A stretch of 64,000 bases of DNA, from NCBI GenBank assembly GCA_023432805.1, contig JAEYUG010000129.1, positions 4,230 through 68,229 of the forward strand, in the 5' to 3' direction. Made by a program: the position numbers and the translations under genes. The DNA is from Bacteroidota bacterium (GTDB lineage: Bacteria > Bacteroidota > Ignavibacteria > SZUA-365). Below the pieces are notes generated by a model that searched no databases, had not been told where the DNA came from, and saw only the letters and a program-made list of their open reading frames with translations. Positions 44,124-53,468 of this stretch are shown piece after piece (position 1 is the first letter of the stretch; each line of letters opens with the position of its first letter).

Positions 44124-46160
44124 CTATTTTGCCAAATGCGCAATAAGAGGCGCAATCACCAAAGATACGATCGACATGAGTTTGATCAAAATATTCATTG
44201 CCGGACCCGACGTATCCTTGAACGGATCGCCTACAGTATCGCCGACGACAGCGGCCTTGTGCACGTCCGAGCCTTTGCCGCCGAGATTGCCCATCTCGAT
44301 GTATTTCTTTGCATTATCCCACGCACCGCCTGCATTCGCCATGAACAGTGCGAGCAGTACACCGGCCACCGTGGCGCCTGCGAGCAGGCCGCCGAGTGCA
44401 GCGGGACCAAGCAGGAAACCGACGAGTACGGGTGCGATGACGGCGAGAAGTCCCGGGAGAATCATTTCCTTCAACGCGGCACGCGTGGAAATATCTACGC
44501 ACCGCGCAGCATCCGGTTTGGCCGTTCCTTCCATCAATCCCTTGATCTCACGGAACTGACGACGAACTTCCTCCACCATTGCGAAAGCGGCCTTGCCGAC
44601 ACTCGTCATGGTCATCGCCGCGATCGCGAACGGGAGCATGCCGCCGATGAACAGCCCCATGACGACATTATGGTCGAGGACGTCGATCACGAACTGATGT
44701 TCGACTCCCGTCTTGAAATTGATCGTGCTGCTGTACGCGGAGAAGAGAGCCAGTGCCGTCAACGCGGCCGAACCGATGGCGAAGCCCTTGCCGATTGCGG
44801 CCGTCGTGTTGCCGAGCGAGTCGAGCTTGTCGGTGATCATGCGAACGTCCTTGCCAAGCTCTGCCATTTCGGAAATGCCACCGGCGTTGTCGGCAATCGG
44901 ACCGTATGCATCGACCGACATCGTGATGCCCACCGTGGCCAGCATGCCGACTGCGGAGATGGCGATACCGTAGATGCCTGCGGTCTCGAACGCGACAAAG
45001 ATGGCTCCGCAGATCAGGAGGATCGGCCCGATCACGCTTTCCATTCCCACGGCGAGTCCCGAAATGATATTGGTCGCCACACCCGTCCGGCTCGACTCCG
45101 CGATCTTGCGAACCGGTCCGCCCCCCGTGTAATACTCGGTGACGAAGCCGATGAACAGTCCGGCAAAGGCACCGGCGAGCAGTGGCCAGAAAAAGTTCAG
45201 CGCGATGCCCAGCGCCTGGATCATTCCATAACTCGCCCCAAGCATGAGCAGCAGCGAAATGATGGTGGAATACCGAAGGGCGGCTGCGGGATTTGAATTG
45301 GCGAAGACCTTGATGGAACCGATGCCGATCAGCGACGAGATCAATCCGACCGCCGAAATCACGATGGGAAGCACCATGTAGATCAGCGGATTATCGGCGA
45401 AAGGCTGTATGCCGAGATTGGCGGCCGAGGCGGCAATGGCGAGTGAGGCGATGATCGATCCGACGTAGGACTCGAAGATGTCGGCACCCATGCCCGCAAC
45501 ATCACCGACATTGTCTCCGACGTTGTCGGCGATCACGGCGGGATTGCGGGGGTCGTCTTCGGGGATCCCCGCTTCGATCTTGCCGACCAGATCCGCACCG
45601 ACATCCGCGGCCTTCGTGTAGATGCCGCCGCCTACACGGGCGAACAGGGCGATCGAGCTGGCGCCCATGGCGAAACCGCTGAGCACTTCAGCGTGCTGGG
45701 GATTGCCGAAGATCAGGAAGAAGATTCCCACACCGAGAAGACCGATGCTCGCGACGGAGAGCCCCATGACCGATCCGCCGAAGAAGGAGATGACCAGAGC
45801 CTGTGCCTGGCCGGAACTGCGCGCAGCTTCCGTCGTCCGCACGTTGGCGCTGGTCGCGGCCATCATGCCGATCAGCCCGGCGAAGACGGAACAGAGGCCG
45901 CCTGCTACGAATGCGATGGACGTGTCCCATCCGATGAAGGCACCGAGAAGCACGGCGACAACCACGATGAAGACGGCGAGCACCTTGTACTCGCTTTTGA
46001 GGAAGGCCATGGCTCCGACATGTATCTGATCGGCGATATCGCGCATCCGCTCATTGCCTGCTGGCTGTTTCTTCAGGTACAGGAAGATCGCGAGGGCGAT
46101 CACGAGTCCAACCGCGCCGACGATGGGCGCGAGGAGACCAAGGGTGGCAGAATCCATCAT
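44124..46160 (-). CDS. hppA: Membrane-bound pyrophosphatase, K+-dependent type
   Basis: A 678-residue polytopic enzyme that couples pyrophosphate hydrolysis to ion transport, with about 16 membrane segments. Catalytic motifs are intact: [18 protein letters not shown], then [19 protein letters not shown], and late [20 protein letters not shown]. The stretch [20 protein letters not shown] has Ala at the position that is Lys in K+-independent enzymes, so it should need K+. Whether it pumps H+ or Na+ cannot be settled here. Its start overlaps the pth stop region by four bases. Confidence 0.95.
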   Translation of the reverse strand: MMDSATLGLLAPIVGAVGLVIALAIFLYLKKQPAGNERMRDIADQIHVGAMAFLKSEYKVLAVFIVVVAVLLGAFIGWDTSIAFVAGGLCSVFAGLIGMMAATSANVRTTEAARSSGQAQALVISFFGGSVMGLSVASIGLLGVGIFFLIFGNPQHAEVLSGFAMGASSIALFARVGGGIYTKAADVGADLVGKIEAGIPEDDPRNPAVIADNVGDNVGDVAGMGADIFESYVGSIIASLAIAASAANLGIQPFADNPLIYMVLPIVISAVGLISSLIGIGSIKVFANSNPAAALRYSTIISLLLMLGASYGMIQALGIALNFFWPLLAGAFAGLFIGFVTEYYTGGGPVRKIAESSRTGVATNIISGLAVGMESVIGPILLICGAIFVAFETAGIYGIAISAVGMLATVGITMSVDAYGPIADNAGGISEMAELGKDVRMITDKLDSLGNTTAAIGKGFAIGSAALTALALFSAYSSTINFKTGVEHQFVIDVLDHNVVMGLFIGGMLPFAIAAMTMTSVGKAAFAMVEEVRRQFREIKGLMEGTAKPDAARCVDISTRAALKEMILPGLLAVIAPVLVGFLLGPAALGGLLAGATVAGVLLALFMANAGGAWDNAKKYIEMGNLGGKGSDVHKAAVVGDTVGDPFKDTSGPAMNILIKLMSIVSLVIAPLIAHLAK

Positions 46161-46780
46161 AAGGCTCTGTCCTGACTGGTGGTGGGATGTGTGTTGAAGA
46201 TGTTCATCGTTCGTTCAATCCCTTGTTCGAGCAGGGAGAGCACGGCCTCGCCGGCTCTCCGGGCCATCTGCGCGACCAGGTCTTTTTCGTCCTTGCGGAA
46301 CGGTCCGAGTACATAATCCGCTACGTCATCACCCGGAGGTGGAGCACCCACACCACAGCGCAACCTCATGAATGCTGATGTACCGAGTTCGTCGATGAGG
46401 GATTGCAGCCCTTTCTGTCCGCCGCTCGAACCGCGGGTGCGCAGACGCAAGGTGCCGGTCGGCAGCGCCGTATCATCACTGATGATGAGAAGCTGACCGG
46501 GGGTCAGCCCATGCCTGTCGAGCAGAGCTGAGACGGCGACGCCGCTACGGTTCATGTATGTCTGCGGCTTGCATACGAGGAGCGCATGACGATCCGTGTA
46601 CACCTGGGCTACATGGGCATCGGATTCCAAACGAAAGTCGCGGACAGCGAACCTGTCCGCGAGCATGTCGATAATCACAAATCCGATGTTGTGCCGGGTA
46701 TCGGCATATCGGACACCAGGATTTCCTAAACCGACAACACAGAGGTCTAACGTCCTATTGACGGTGTCGCGCGTATCCAC
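46157..46780 (-). CDS. pth: Peptidyl-tRNA hydrolase
   Basis: A 207-residue enzyme releasing tRNA from stalled peptidyl-t[23 protein letters not shown] carries the catalytic His, and [10 protein letters not shown], then [27 protein letters not shown] and [10 protein letters not shown] complete the family pattern. The start appears to be a GTG at 46780. It overlaps hppA by four bases and follows rplY by 18; the rplY-pth pairing is widely conserved. Confidence 0.96.
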   Translation of the reverse strand: MDTRDTVNRTLDLCVVGLGNPGVRYADTRHNIGFVIIDMLADRFAVRDFRLESDAHVAQVYTDRHALLVCKPQTYMNRSGVAVSALLDRHGLTPGQLLIISDDTALPTGTLRLRTRGSSGGQKGLQSLIDELGTSAFMRLRCGVGAPPPGDDVADYVLGPFRKDEKDLVAQMARRAGEAVLSLLEQGIERTMNIFNTHPTTSQDRAL

Positions 46781-46798
46781 GTGTACGCGTGGTGTCGC

Positions 46799-47422
46799 TT
46801 AGTCTGCGTCGACCTTGCCGCGACCGATGACCTCGGGCTCACTCGAACCCTGCGTCGTGCTCGTGTCAGATTCCGTCCGGCCATGACCGATGGTCATGAC
46901 AGCCTGATCGGCATCCAGCAGCGCTGTCACATTGCCCAGCGGCAGGTCGGCGATGGTCACGATAGCACCGATCTCCATGGCCGAGATGTCGATGGCAACA
47001 TGTTCGGGCATGTCGCCCGGCAGGCACTCGACTTCGATCTTGTGGAGGATGTGATTGAGCACACCACCGGCACGCACACCGGGGGAGCTTCCCTCGAGCA
47101 CGATCGGAACCTCGATGCGAATTTTCTCGGTCATCACCAGACCCTGCAGATCGAAATGCACAACCTTGTCGGTGATGGGGTCGAACTGCACTTCGCGAAG
47201 TACACATTTTTCCTTCGTGCCGTCGCTGAGGCGAAGATCGACAATGTGGGTTTCCGCCGTGTGGATCAGCGGACGCAGATCGAGGGCGCGAACGTCGATG
47301 GCGATGTTCTTCTCGTTGTGAAGATAGAACACACCGGGTACCCGTCCTTCGCGGCGGATCTGATGCACGGCCGCACGGCCTTTCGGTGTGCGAATGTTGG
47401 CGTTGAGGATGATTTCAGCCAC
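46799..47422 (-). CDS. rplY: 50S ribosomal protein bL25 (Ctc type)
   Basis: A 207-residue long-form L25: the N-terminal 5S rRNA-binding domain (RTPKGRAAVHQIRREGRVPGVFYL) and the C-terminal TL5-like domain (VPIVLEGSSPGVRAGGVLNH, VECLPGDMPEHVAIDISAMEIG). The last 25 residues are acidic and low complexity. It sits between prs and pth, the common arrangement. Confidence 0.95.
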   Translation of the reverse strand: MAEIILNANIRTPKGRAAVHQIRREGRVPGVFYLHNEKNIAIDVRALDLRPLIHTAETHIVDLRLSDGTKEKCVLREVQFDPITDKVVHFDLQGLVMTEKIRIEVPIVLEGSSPGVRAGGVLNHILHKIEVECLPGDMPEHVAIDISAMEIGAIVTIADLPLGNVTALLDADQAVMTIGHGRTESDTSTTQGSSEPEVIGRGKVDAD

Positions 47423-47443
47423 GTCTCTACTCCTGAATCGGAA

Positions 47444-48391
47444 CTACATGATTTTGTCTTTGTCGGTATCGAACAGCGAACTGATCGACTGATGCAGATG
47501 CGTTCGCTTGATCGCCTCCGCGAAGATTTTGGCAACGGACTTGATCTCGACCAGCCCCGTCTCCGCCATTGCAGGACGCAGGGGGAGCGTATCCGTCACA
47601 AATATTTTTTTCACACCGCTCTCAAGGATCCGGGTCGGAGCCTCGCCTGAGAAGATTGCGTGGGTGCACGCACCGTACACATCCTTCGCACCGGCTTCCT
47701 TGAGCGCCAGCACTGCGTTCTTGAAGGTGCCACCCGTGTCGATCATGTCGTCGACGAGAAGCACATTCTTGCCGTCGACGGTGCCGATGATGTTGAGCAC
47801 CTCGGCAACATTCTGCTGGGGACGCCGCTTGTCGAGCACGACCAGATCAGCCTCGAGCCGCTTGGCGTATGCACGCGCAAGTTTGATGCCGCCGACATCG
47901 GGCGAGACCACCGAAAGGTTCGGGATCCTGCGACGACGCATGTACTTGAGGAACACCGCCGACGCATAGAGGTGATCGAAGGGGATGTCAAAAAATCCCT
48001 GGATCTGCGCCGCATGCAGATCCATCGCGATCACCCGGTCCGCACCGGCACTCGTCAGAAGATTCGCGATGAGCTTGGCCGAAATCGCCACGCGGGGTTG
48101 ATCCTTGCGATCCTGTCGTGCATATCCGAAGTAGGGCATCACGGCCGTGATCCGGCGCGCAGATGCGCGGCGGGCTGCGTCGATCATGATCAGCAGCTCC
48201 ATGAGATTCTCGGCCGGGGGATTCGTGCTTTGCACGATGAACACATCGCGGCCGCGGATGTTCTCACGGTATTTGACCCACAGCTCTCCGTCGCTGAACG
48301 ACTTTATTTCGCACACGCCAAGCGTCTCGCCGAGATGACGCGCGATGTCGCGTGCGAGCGGAGTGTTGGAGCGACCGGAAAAGACGAGCAT
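47444..48391 (-). CDS. prs: Ribose-phosphate pyrophosphokinase
   Basis: A 315-residue PRPP synthase. VFSGRSNTPLARDIARHLGE at the N-terminus, the ATP loop region YARQDRK, the AMDLHAAQIQGFFDIP segment and the PRPP-binding loop LLVDDMIDTGGTF are all present. It supplies PRPP for nucleotide, His and Trp synthesis. It leads the prs-rplY-pth-hppA run and starts about 37 bases after the tRNA-Gln gene on the same strand, so it may be read from the tRNA promoter. Confidence 0.96.
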   Translation of the reverse strand: MLVFSGRSNTPLARDIARHLGETLGVCEIKSFSDGELWVKYRENIRGRDVFIVQSTNPPAENLMELLIMIDAARRASARRITAVMPYFGYARQDRKDQPRVAISAKLIANLLTSAGADRVIAMDLHAAQIQGFFDIPFDHLYASAVFLKYMRRRRIPNLSVVSPDVGGIKLARAYAKRLEADLVVLDKRRPQQNVAEVLNIIGTVDGKNVLLVDDMIDTGGTFKNAVLALKEAGAKDVYGACTHAIFSGEAPTRILESGVKKIFVTDTLPLRPAMAETGLVEIKSVAKIFAEAIKRTHLHQSISSLFDTDKDKIM

Positions 48392-48428
48392 GCGTGAATT
48401 GGCGATTGAGGGGCGTTGGCAATGATTG

Positions 48429-48500
48429 CTGGGGCGGCTGGGTTCGAACCAGCGAGTGTCGGCTCCAAAGGCCGATGCCTTACCACTTGGCTACGCCCCA
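48429..48500 (-). tRNA. tRNA-Gln (anticodon TTG)
   Basis: A 72-base cloverleaf on the minus strand: acceptor TGGGGCG pairs with CGCCCCA, D loop AGCCAAGTGGTAAGGC, anticodon stem TCGGC/GCCGA with loop CTTTGGA, and T arm CTGG-TTCGAAC-CCAG. The anticodon TTG is at plus-strand 48466-48468. CCA is not encoded. Confidence 0.95.
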
Positions 48501-48709
48501 GTGGTACGCGTTTGCGTGCTGCAAAACGCTCTAGAACAACGAATATACGTGCAATCTTTGAGAGCGGCAACTCGAAAATTGAAGTTCCCGTTCCCGGTAG
48601 GCCGAACGAAGCGGTCTTCGGGACGTTGATGCAAGAGTATTGTGAAATGACGAGCAGCTGGGTCTGCCACCATTGTCGGCTTCCCCTCGTCATTATCCGG
48701 CACGAATGA

Positions 48710-49411
48710 TTATTCGCCGCGAATGAGCCGCTCCGCCAGCCGACGGTCGAGTCCTGCTGCGAGGATCCCGGCAGCGGCTGCGTCGATGTCGTAGGCGAGC
48801 CGTACGATGTCACAACTGCCCGCAACGGTGTCGAGAACGCAGAAGGCGAGACGGTTGTCGCCGTCCCGCGGTTGACCGACACTGCCGACATTGATCAGAA
48901 ACCGATGTTCGCTGTCGTACTCGCGCATGTGAGGATCGAGGGCGAAGATATACGGCCGGTGTGAGTGGCCGACGAAGCACACGCGTTCGGAGAATGCCTG
49001 TGCCTGCTGCTTGGCTTCCATGGCGGTGAGTATGTAGCGCATGCGCTCGGGATGGTCGGGCGAGGCATGCACAAAAAGCATAGTGTCGATGCCGAGCCTG
49101 TAGGGCAGGGTCTTGATGTAGGCCTTGTCTGCAGGAGAGAGTTGCTGCGCCGTCCACACAATCGCCTTCGCGGCGTGGGAGTTGAAGTCCCGTCTCGCCG
49201 GGATGTTCACAGCCGCAAAATCATGATTGCCGAGCACGACGTATTCGGTGCGGGAGCGCACGAGGTCGAGGCATGCGACCGGATCCGATCCATAGCCGAC
49301 GATGTCTCCCAGACAGACGATCCGGTCGATGTCGATCGTGTCGATGTGGGCGAGCGCCGCAGTCAGCGCAGGAAGATTGCCGTGTATGTCGGAAATGATG
49401 GCGTAGCGCAT
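48710..49411 (-). CDS. Metallophosphoesterase (YfcE-like)
   Basis: A 233-residue calcineurin-like phosphoesterase. The metal-binding motifs are in order: SDIHGN (near residue 7), GDIVGYG, GNHD (about 82), VHASPDH and GHSHRP. The family includes small phosphodiesterases and diadenosine-polyphosphate hydrolases; the substrate is not readable. There is no signal peptide. It stands alone upstream of tRNA-Gln on the same strand, with 209 bases between holding nothing recognisable. Confidence 0.92.
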   Translation of the reverse strand: MRYAIISDIHGNLPALTAALAHIDTIDIDRIVCLGDIVGYGSDPVACLDLVRSRTEYVVLGNHDFAAVNIPARRDFNSHAAKAIVWTAQQLSPADKAYIKTLPYRLGIDTMLFVHASPDHPERMRYILTAMEAKQQAQAFSERVCFVGHSHRPYIFALDPHMREYDSEHRFLINVGSVGQPRDGDNRLAFCVLDTVAGSCDIVRLAYDIDAAAAGILAAGLDRRLAERLIRGE

Positions 49412-49552
49412 GGGGATCTGCGAAGGAACCCGAACCTACGCATCACCATGTGCACATGCAAGACGAGACAGGATGGTTGAAGCTGTCGCGGTGGGGACCT
49501 CGGTTCATTTTAACCGGATCTGCTGCTTTCGTAGATTGACCGGCTGAAGACC

Positions 49553-50869
49553 ATGCGCATCCCCACCCTCCTTCTCCTTCTCTTCGTCGGCATTGCGGCT
49601 CAAGCCTCCGCACAGTCGCGTTCGCTCGTGCGTGTGATCTACGCCGACAGTCTCGTCTCACGGATGCAGGGCGACATGCAGCTGCGCGAGCTGGTGGGAC
49701 GCGTGCGACTCGAGCAGGAGAATGTCGTGATCACCTGCGACCGTGCGCTTCAGAACATCGACCGCAATACAGTGGATCTCGAGGGCAATGTCGTCATCAC
49801 ACAGGACACCCTCGTGCTGCGATCGCGTCGCGGGACCTACGACGGCAACACGCGCACCGCACGCACCGGCGACGGCATCGAGATCCGCGACGGACATCTG
49901 ACTCTGCGCGCGGATGCAGGCTGGTACGAGGCCGATGCGAAAATCGCGCAGTTCCGTTCACGCGTGCATGTGCGCGATTCGAGCGCGACGATTACCGCCG
50001 GATCGCTGCGCTATGACCGCGACAGCGCGCGCGCGACGGCGTGGACCGATGTGCAGGTGCATTTCAGCGCAGAGCGTGCAGTGATCACCGGTGATTCGGT
50101 GATCCACTTCACCGAACGACGCCACAGCTTCTTCCCCCTGCGTCCCCGGCTCTGGCAAATCGACACAACCGTCGTCCGACGCGACAGCCTGACCGGTGCC
50201 GCCGATTCCGTGCGCCTCGACACGCTGTTCATGGCAGCCACACGCATGGAAGCGTATCGCGATACGAGCAATCGCTTCCTCGCGATGGGTGCGGTCGAAA
50301 TGGTGCGCGGCGCACTCTCCGCACGCGGCGAGGAGGCACGCTTCCTTCGCAACGACAGTGTGCTGATTCTCCGCACCATGCCGATCGTCTGGTACGAGCA
50401 GAACCAGCTCACGGGTGACTCGATAGCGGTGGGACTCTCCGACGGGCACGTCGACTACACGCATGTGACCGGCAGCGGCTTCAGCGCCTCGCAGAGCAAG
50501 CCCACGGCGAGCGACACGCTCGCACCTCCGGGACGCTACGACCAGACGTCCGGCAAGTCCATCCACATCCGGTTCCGCAACGACAATGCCGATCGCATCG
50601 TCGTCGACGGCACCGCCACGAGCCTGTACTTCCTCTTCGATGGACGCGCGCTCAACGGTGTGCGCCGTGAAAGCGGCGATCGCATCATCATCGACTTCGA
50701 CGACGATGGCAGGGCCGACGAGATCCGCACGCTCGGCGGCGTCGAGGGCACCTACTACCCCGAGAAATACGTCACCGGACGCGAGTCCGACTACAATCTC
50801 GAGGGGATGCGCTGGCGGGAGGATCGCCCCGCAATGCTCCCCTTCCCAGCGGATCCACCGGCACGCTGA
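49553..50869 (+). CDS. OstA/LptA-like periplasmic protein
   Basis: A 438-residue exported protein with signal peptide MRIPTLLLLLFVGIAAQASA. Repeated beta-jellyroll strands follow: YADSLVSRMQGDMQLRELVG, VVITCDRAL and VDLEGNVVITQDTLVLRSRRG match OstA/LptA domains that carry LPS across the periplasm. It is longer than E. coli LptA, with more repeats, as in Bacteroidota OstA-like proteins. kdsA and kdsC nearby fit an LPS setting. The aminotransferase gene follows in the same direction. Confidence 0.88.
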   Translation: MRIPTLLLLLFVGIAAQASAQSRSLVRVIYADSLVSRMQGDMQLRELVGRVRLEQENVVITCDRALQNIDRNTVDLEGNVVITQDTLVLRSRRGTYDGNTRTARTGDGIEIRDGHLTLRADAGWYEADAKIAQFRSRVHVRDSSATITAGSLRYDRDSARATAWTDVQVHFSAERAVITGDSVIHFTERRHSFFPLRPRLWQIDTTVVRRDSLTGAADSVRLDTLFMAATRMEAYRDTSNRFLAMGAVEMVRGALSARGEEARFLRNDSVLILRTMPIVWYEQNQLTGDSIAVGLSDGHVDYTHVTGSGFSASQSKPTASDTLAPPGRYDQTSGKSIHIRFRNDNADRIVVDGTATSLYFLFDGRALNGVRRESGDRIIIDFDDDGRADEIRTLGGVEGTYYPEKYVTGRESDYNLEGMRWREDRPAMLPFPADPPAR

Positions 50870-50899
50870 GCCGCTGCCCGACGACCAGATCCCACTCCT

Positions 50900-52060
50900 A
50901 TGAATACATCCCCCCTTCCCGCACAACCCGATCTCGGCGACATCCGGGCACATTTTCCCTTTCTGGACAGCGGACGCATCTGGCTCAACCATGCGGCCAC
51001 GTCGCCGTGGTCGACCGACGTGATGGCCATGCTCGATCGGCTGCGCGCCATCACCGCGCACGGCGAGATCGACTGCTATACCGATGCCATCGGGGTGCTC
51101 ACGCGCACACGGGTGATGGCGGCTGCGATGATGGGCGCTGACGCGCGGGATGTCGCCTTCACGTCGAACACGTCTGAAGGTCTCAACATTCTTGCCTCCG
51201 GCCTCGTGTGGAAGCCGGGGGACCGCATCGTCCTGGTCGACAGGGAGTTCCCCTCGAACATCTACCCGTTCCTCAATCTCGCGCGGCTCGGAGTGGAGAT
51301 CGATTTCGTCGAACAACACGATGGCATGGTGCCGGTCGAGGCGATCGAACGCGCGCTCACACCGCGTACGGTGCTCGTGGCGGTAAGCTGGGTGCAGTTC
51401 CTCTCAGGATACGTCGTCGATCTGAATGCGCTCGGCACTCTGTGCCGCGCGCGCGGGGTCCTGCTGTCGGTGGATGCAATCCAGGGACTCGGCGCGATTC
51501 GACTCGACCTCACGCGCACACCGGTGGACTTCCTCGCAGCCGGCACCCAGAAGTGGCAGATGGGTCCCCTCGGTCTGGCCATCATCGTCGTACCACCCGC
51601 CACGCGCGAGCGGATCTCGCAATCGCATCTCGGCTGGCTCAGTGTCGACGAGGCGTGGGATTTTTTCGACTATCGCGTCGACCTGCTCGACGATGCCCGT
51701 CGCTATGAAAACGGGACCTTCAACGCGATGGGGGTCTACGCGTACCATGGTGCCCTGTCGCTGTTCGAATCCGTCGGCCACGACTGGATCGACCGCCGGG
51801 TGCGTGCCCTCGCCACGCGTGTGTTCGATCACGCGCACGCGCGCGGCTACGCACTGCGCACACCCGCTGACGCCGTCCGACGGGCGGGCATCGTGACCTT
51901 CGCACATCCAGAGGCCGATCGGATTGCAGCCACGCTGCACGACAGACGCATCGACGTGTCGTCGCGCGCGGGACATCTGCGCATCGCGCCGCACTTCTAC
52001 AACACCGACGATGAGGTGGATACCGCGATGGAAGCCATCGCGGAGCTGCTTCCCTATTGA
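50900..52060 (+). CDS. Aminotransferase class V (cysteine desulfurase/epimerase-like)
   Basis: A 386-residue PLP enzyme of fold type I. WLNHAATSPW, then TSNTSEGLNIL, VSWVQFLSGY and VDAIQGLGAIRLDL position the cofactor, with the Schiff-base Lys in AAGTQKWQMGP. It resembles NifS-like and isopenicillin N epimerase-like enzymes; the reaction is uncertain. The last seven bases overlap the end of the convergent kdsC-like gene. Confidence 0.9.
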   Translation: MNTSPLPAQPDLGDIRAHFPFLDSGRIWLNHAATSPWSTDVMAMLDRLRAITAHGEIDCYTDAIGVLTRTRVMAAAMMGADARDVAFTSNTSEGLNILASGLVWKPGDRIVLVDREFPSNIYPFLNLARLGVEIDFVEQHDGMVPVEAIERALTPRTVLVAVSWVQFLSGYVVDLNALGTLCRARGVLLSVDAIQGLGAIRLDLTRTPVDFLAAGTQKWQMGPLGLAIIVVPPATRERISQSHLGWLSVDEAWDFFDYRVDLLDDARRYENGTFNAMGVYAYHGALSLFESVGHDWIDRRVRALATRVFDHAHARGYALRTPADAVRRAGIVTFAHPEADRIAATLHDRRIDVSSRAGHLRIAPHFYNTDDEVDTAMEAIAELLPY

Positions 52061-52590
52061 TCAGTGTGGTCGCTGCGGCTGCGCACGCGCAACAGCAGAT
52101 CGAGCACCTCACGCACGGCACCGCGTCCCCCCGCCCGCGAGGCCACGTAATGTGCGGCCATCTTCACCGACGACTGCGCGTTCGACGGCGTGGCCGCAAA
52201 ACCCACACGCCGCAGGATCGGGAGATCGAACACGCTGTCGCCCATGTAGGCGACCTCGTCGTCGGTCAGGCCGTACTCCTCGACGAAATGGCGATAGGGT
52301 GCCAGCTTGTCGAGGTTCTGCTCGTAGATGTCACTGATGTCAAGTTCGCGCGCCCGCGCTATCACGAGGTCGGAATGTCCCCCGGTGATGATGCCCACGC
52401 GCACACCGATTTCCTGCACAGCCTTGATGCCATGCGCATCCATGATGATGATCGTGCGTTCGTCCGCATCATGCACTTCGGCGTGTTCACCACCGTGCGT
52501 GAGCACACCCTCGACATCGAGCAGGAATGCATTGATGCGCAGCAGGCGCGTGAAGAGCGCGGGAGTGAGTCTGTCTTCGTGCTGGAACAT
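52054..52590 (-). CDS. kdsC: Kdo 8-phosphate phosphatase-like HAD protein
   Basis: A 178-residue C0-type HAD protein. The ATG at 52590 (MFQHEDRLT) was chosen; the longer frame overlaps kdsA. Motif I reads LLDVEGVLTHGG, so the usual DxD is D-V-E: the nucleophile is kept but the general acid position is Glu. IITGGHSD, NLDKLAPY and GDSVFDLPIL supply the other motifs. Lying four bases after kdsA makes Kdo 8-phosphate dephosphorylation the likely role. Its stop overlaps the convergent aminotransferase. Confidence 0.88.
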   Translation of the reverse strand: MFQHEDRLTPALFTRLLRINAFLLDVEGVLTHGGEHAEVHDADERTIIIMDAHGIKAVQEIGVRVGIITGGHSDLVIARARELDISDIYEQNLDKLAPYRHFVEEYGLTDDEVAYMGDSVFDLPILRRVGFAATPSNAQSSVKMAAHYVASRAGGRGAVREVLDLLLRVRSRSDHTDQ

Positions 52591-52594
52591 GGTG

Positions 52595-53467
52595 TTACCG
52601 CCCTGCTCCCTCCGTCGGCGCATCGGGCGGGAAGCGATGGCCGCGCACGGCGGCATCCACTGCGAGCACGCCTTCGAGCACCCGCTCGATCTCGGCGAGC
52701 GGCAGCTGACTGGCAGCATCGCTGCGCGCATGCGCAGGATCCGGATGCGTCTCCATGAACAGCGCGTCGATGCCGACGGCGGCGGCGGCGCGCGCGAGCG
52801 GCGCGATGTATTGGGGGCTTCCCCCGCTGTGATCGCCGACCGATGGTGCCTGCACGGCATGGGTCGCGTCCATCACAACGGGATATCCCAGCGACCGCAT
52901 CACGACGAGGGCACGCATGTCGACAATCAGATCGTGATATCCGAAACTCGTACCGCGCTCGCAGACGAGGATGCGGTCGTTGCCGGTCGAGGCCACCTTG
53001 GCCGCGGCATGGCGCATGTCTTCGGGCGCCATGAACTGCCCCTTCTTGATGTTGATCGCCCGGCCCGTCTCCCCGGCGGCGAGCAGCAGGTCGGTCTGGC
53101 GGGAAAGGAAGGCGGGGATCTGGAGGATGTCTGCAACGCCGGCTGCGGTGCGTGCGTCTTCCGGTGCGTGGATGTCGGTGACGATCGGAAGCCGGTACTC
53201 GCACTTGACATCGTCGAGGATGCGCAGGGCGGCTTCGTCGCCGAGTCCCTGAAATCCAGACATGCTTGTCCGATTTGCCTTGCGGAACGACGACTTGAAG
53301 ACGAGCGGCATGCCGAGGCGTTCGCACACGCGCACGAGGTGTTCGGCGGTGTGGAAGATCATGTCGCGGGACTCGACGACGCAGGGTCCCGCAAGCAGGA
53401 CGAGCGGTGCGTCGCTTCCGATGGGAATGTCGGCGACGGTGAGGGGTGCGGGGCGCGGGGTCTGCAT
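52595..53467 (-). CDS. kdsA: 3-deoxy-8-phosphooctulonate synthase
   Basis: A 290-residue enzyme joining arabinose 5-phosphate and phosphoenolpyruvate into Kdo 8-phosphate. LLAGPCVVESRDM, the FKSSFRKANRTS stretch, IVTDIHAPED, LQIPAFLSRQTDLL and INIKKGQFMAPEDM are characteristic. It sits between prfA (one base apart) and the kdsC-like gene (four bases apart), so the three are co-transcribed. It indicates a Kdo-containing LPS. Confidence 0.95.
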   Translation of the reverse strand: MQTPRPAPLTVADIPIGSDAPLVLLAGPCVVESRDMIFHTAEHLVRVCERLGMPLVFKSSFRKANRTSMSGFQGLGDEAALRILDDVKCEYRLPIVTDIHAPEDARTAAGVADILQIPAFLSRQTDLLLAAGETGRAINIKKGQFMAPEDMRHAAAKVASTGNDRILVCERGTSFGYHDLIVDMRALVVMRSLGYPVVMDATHAVQAPSVGDHSGGSPQYIAPLARAAAAVGIDALFMETHPDPAHARSDAASQLPLAEIERVLEGVLAVDAAVRGHRFPPDAPTEGAGR

Positions 53468-53468
53468 G

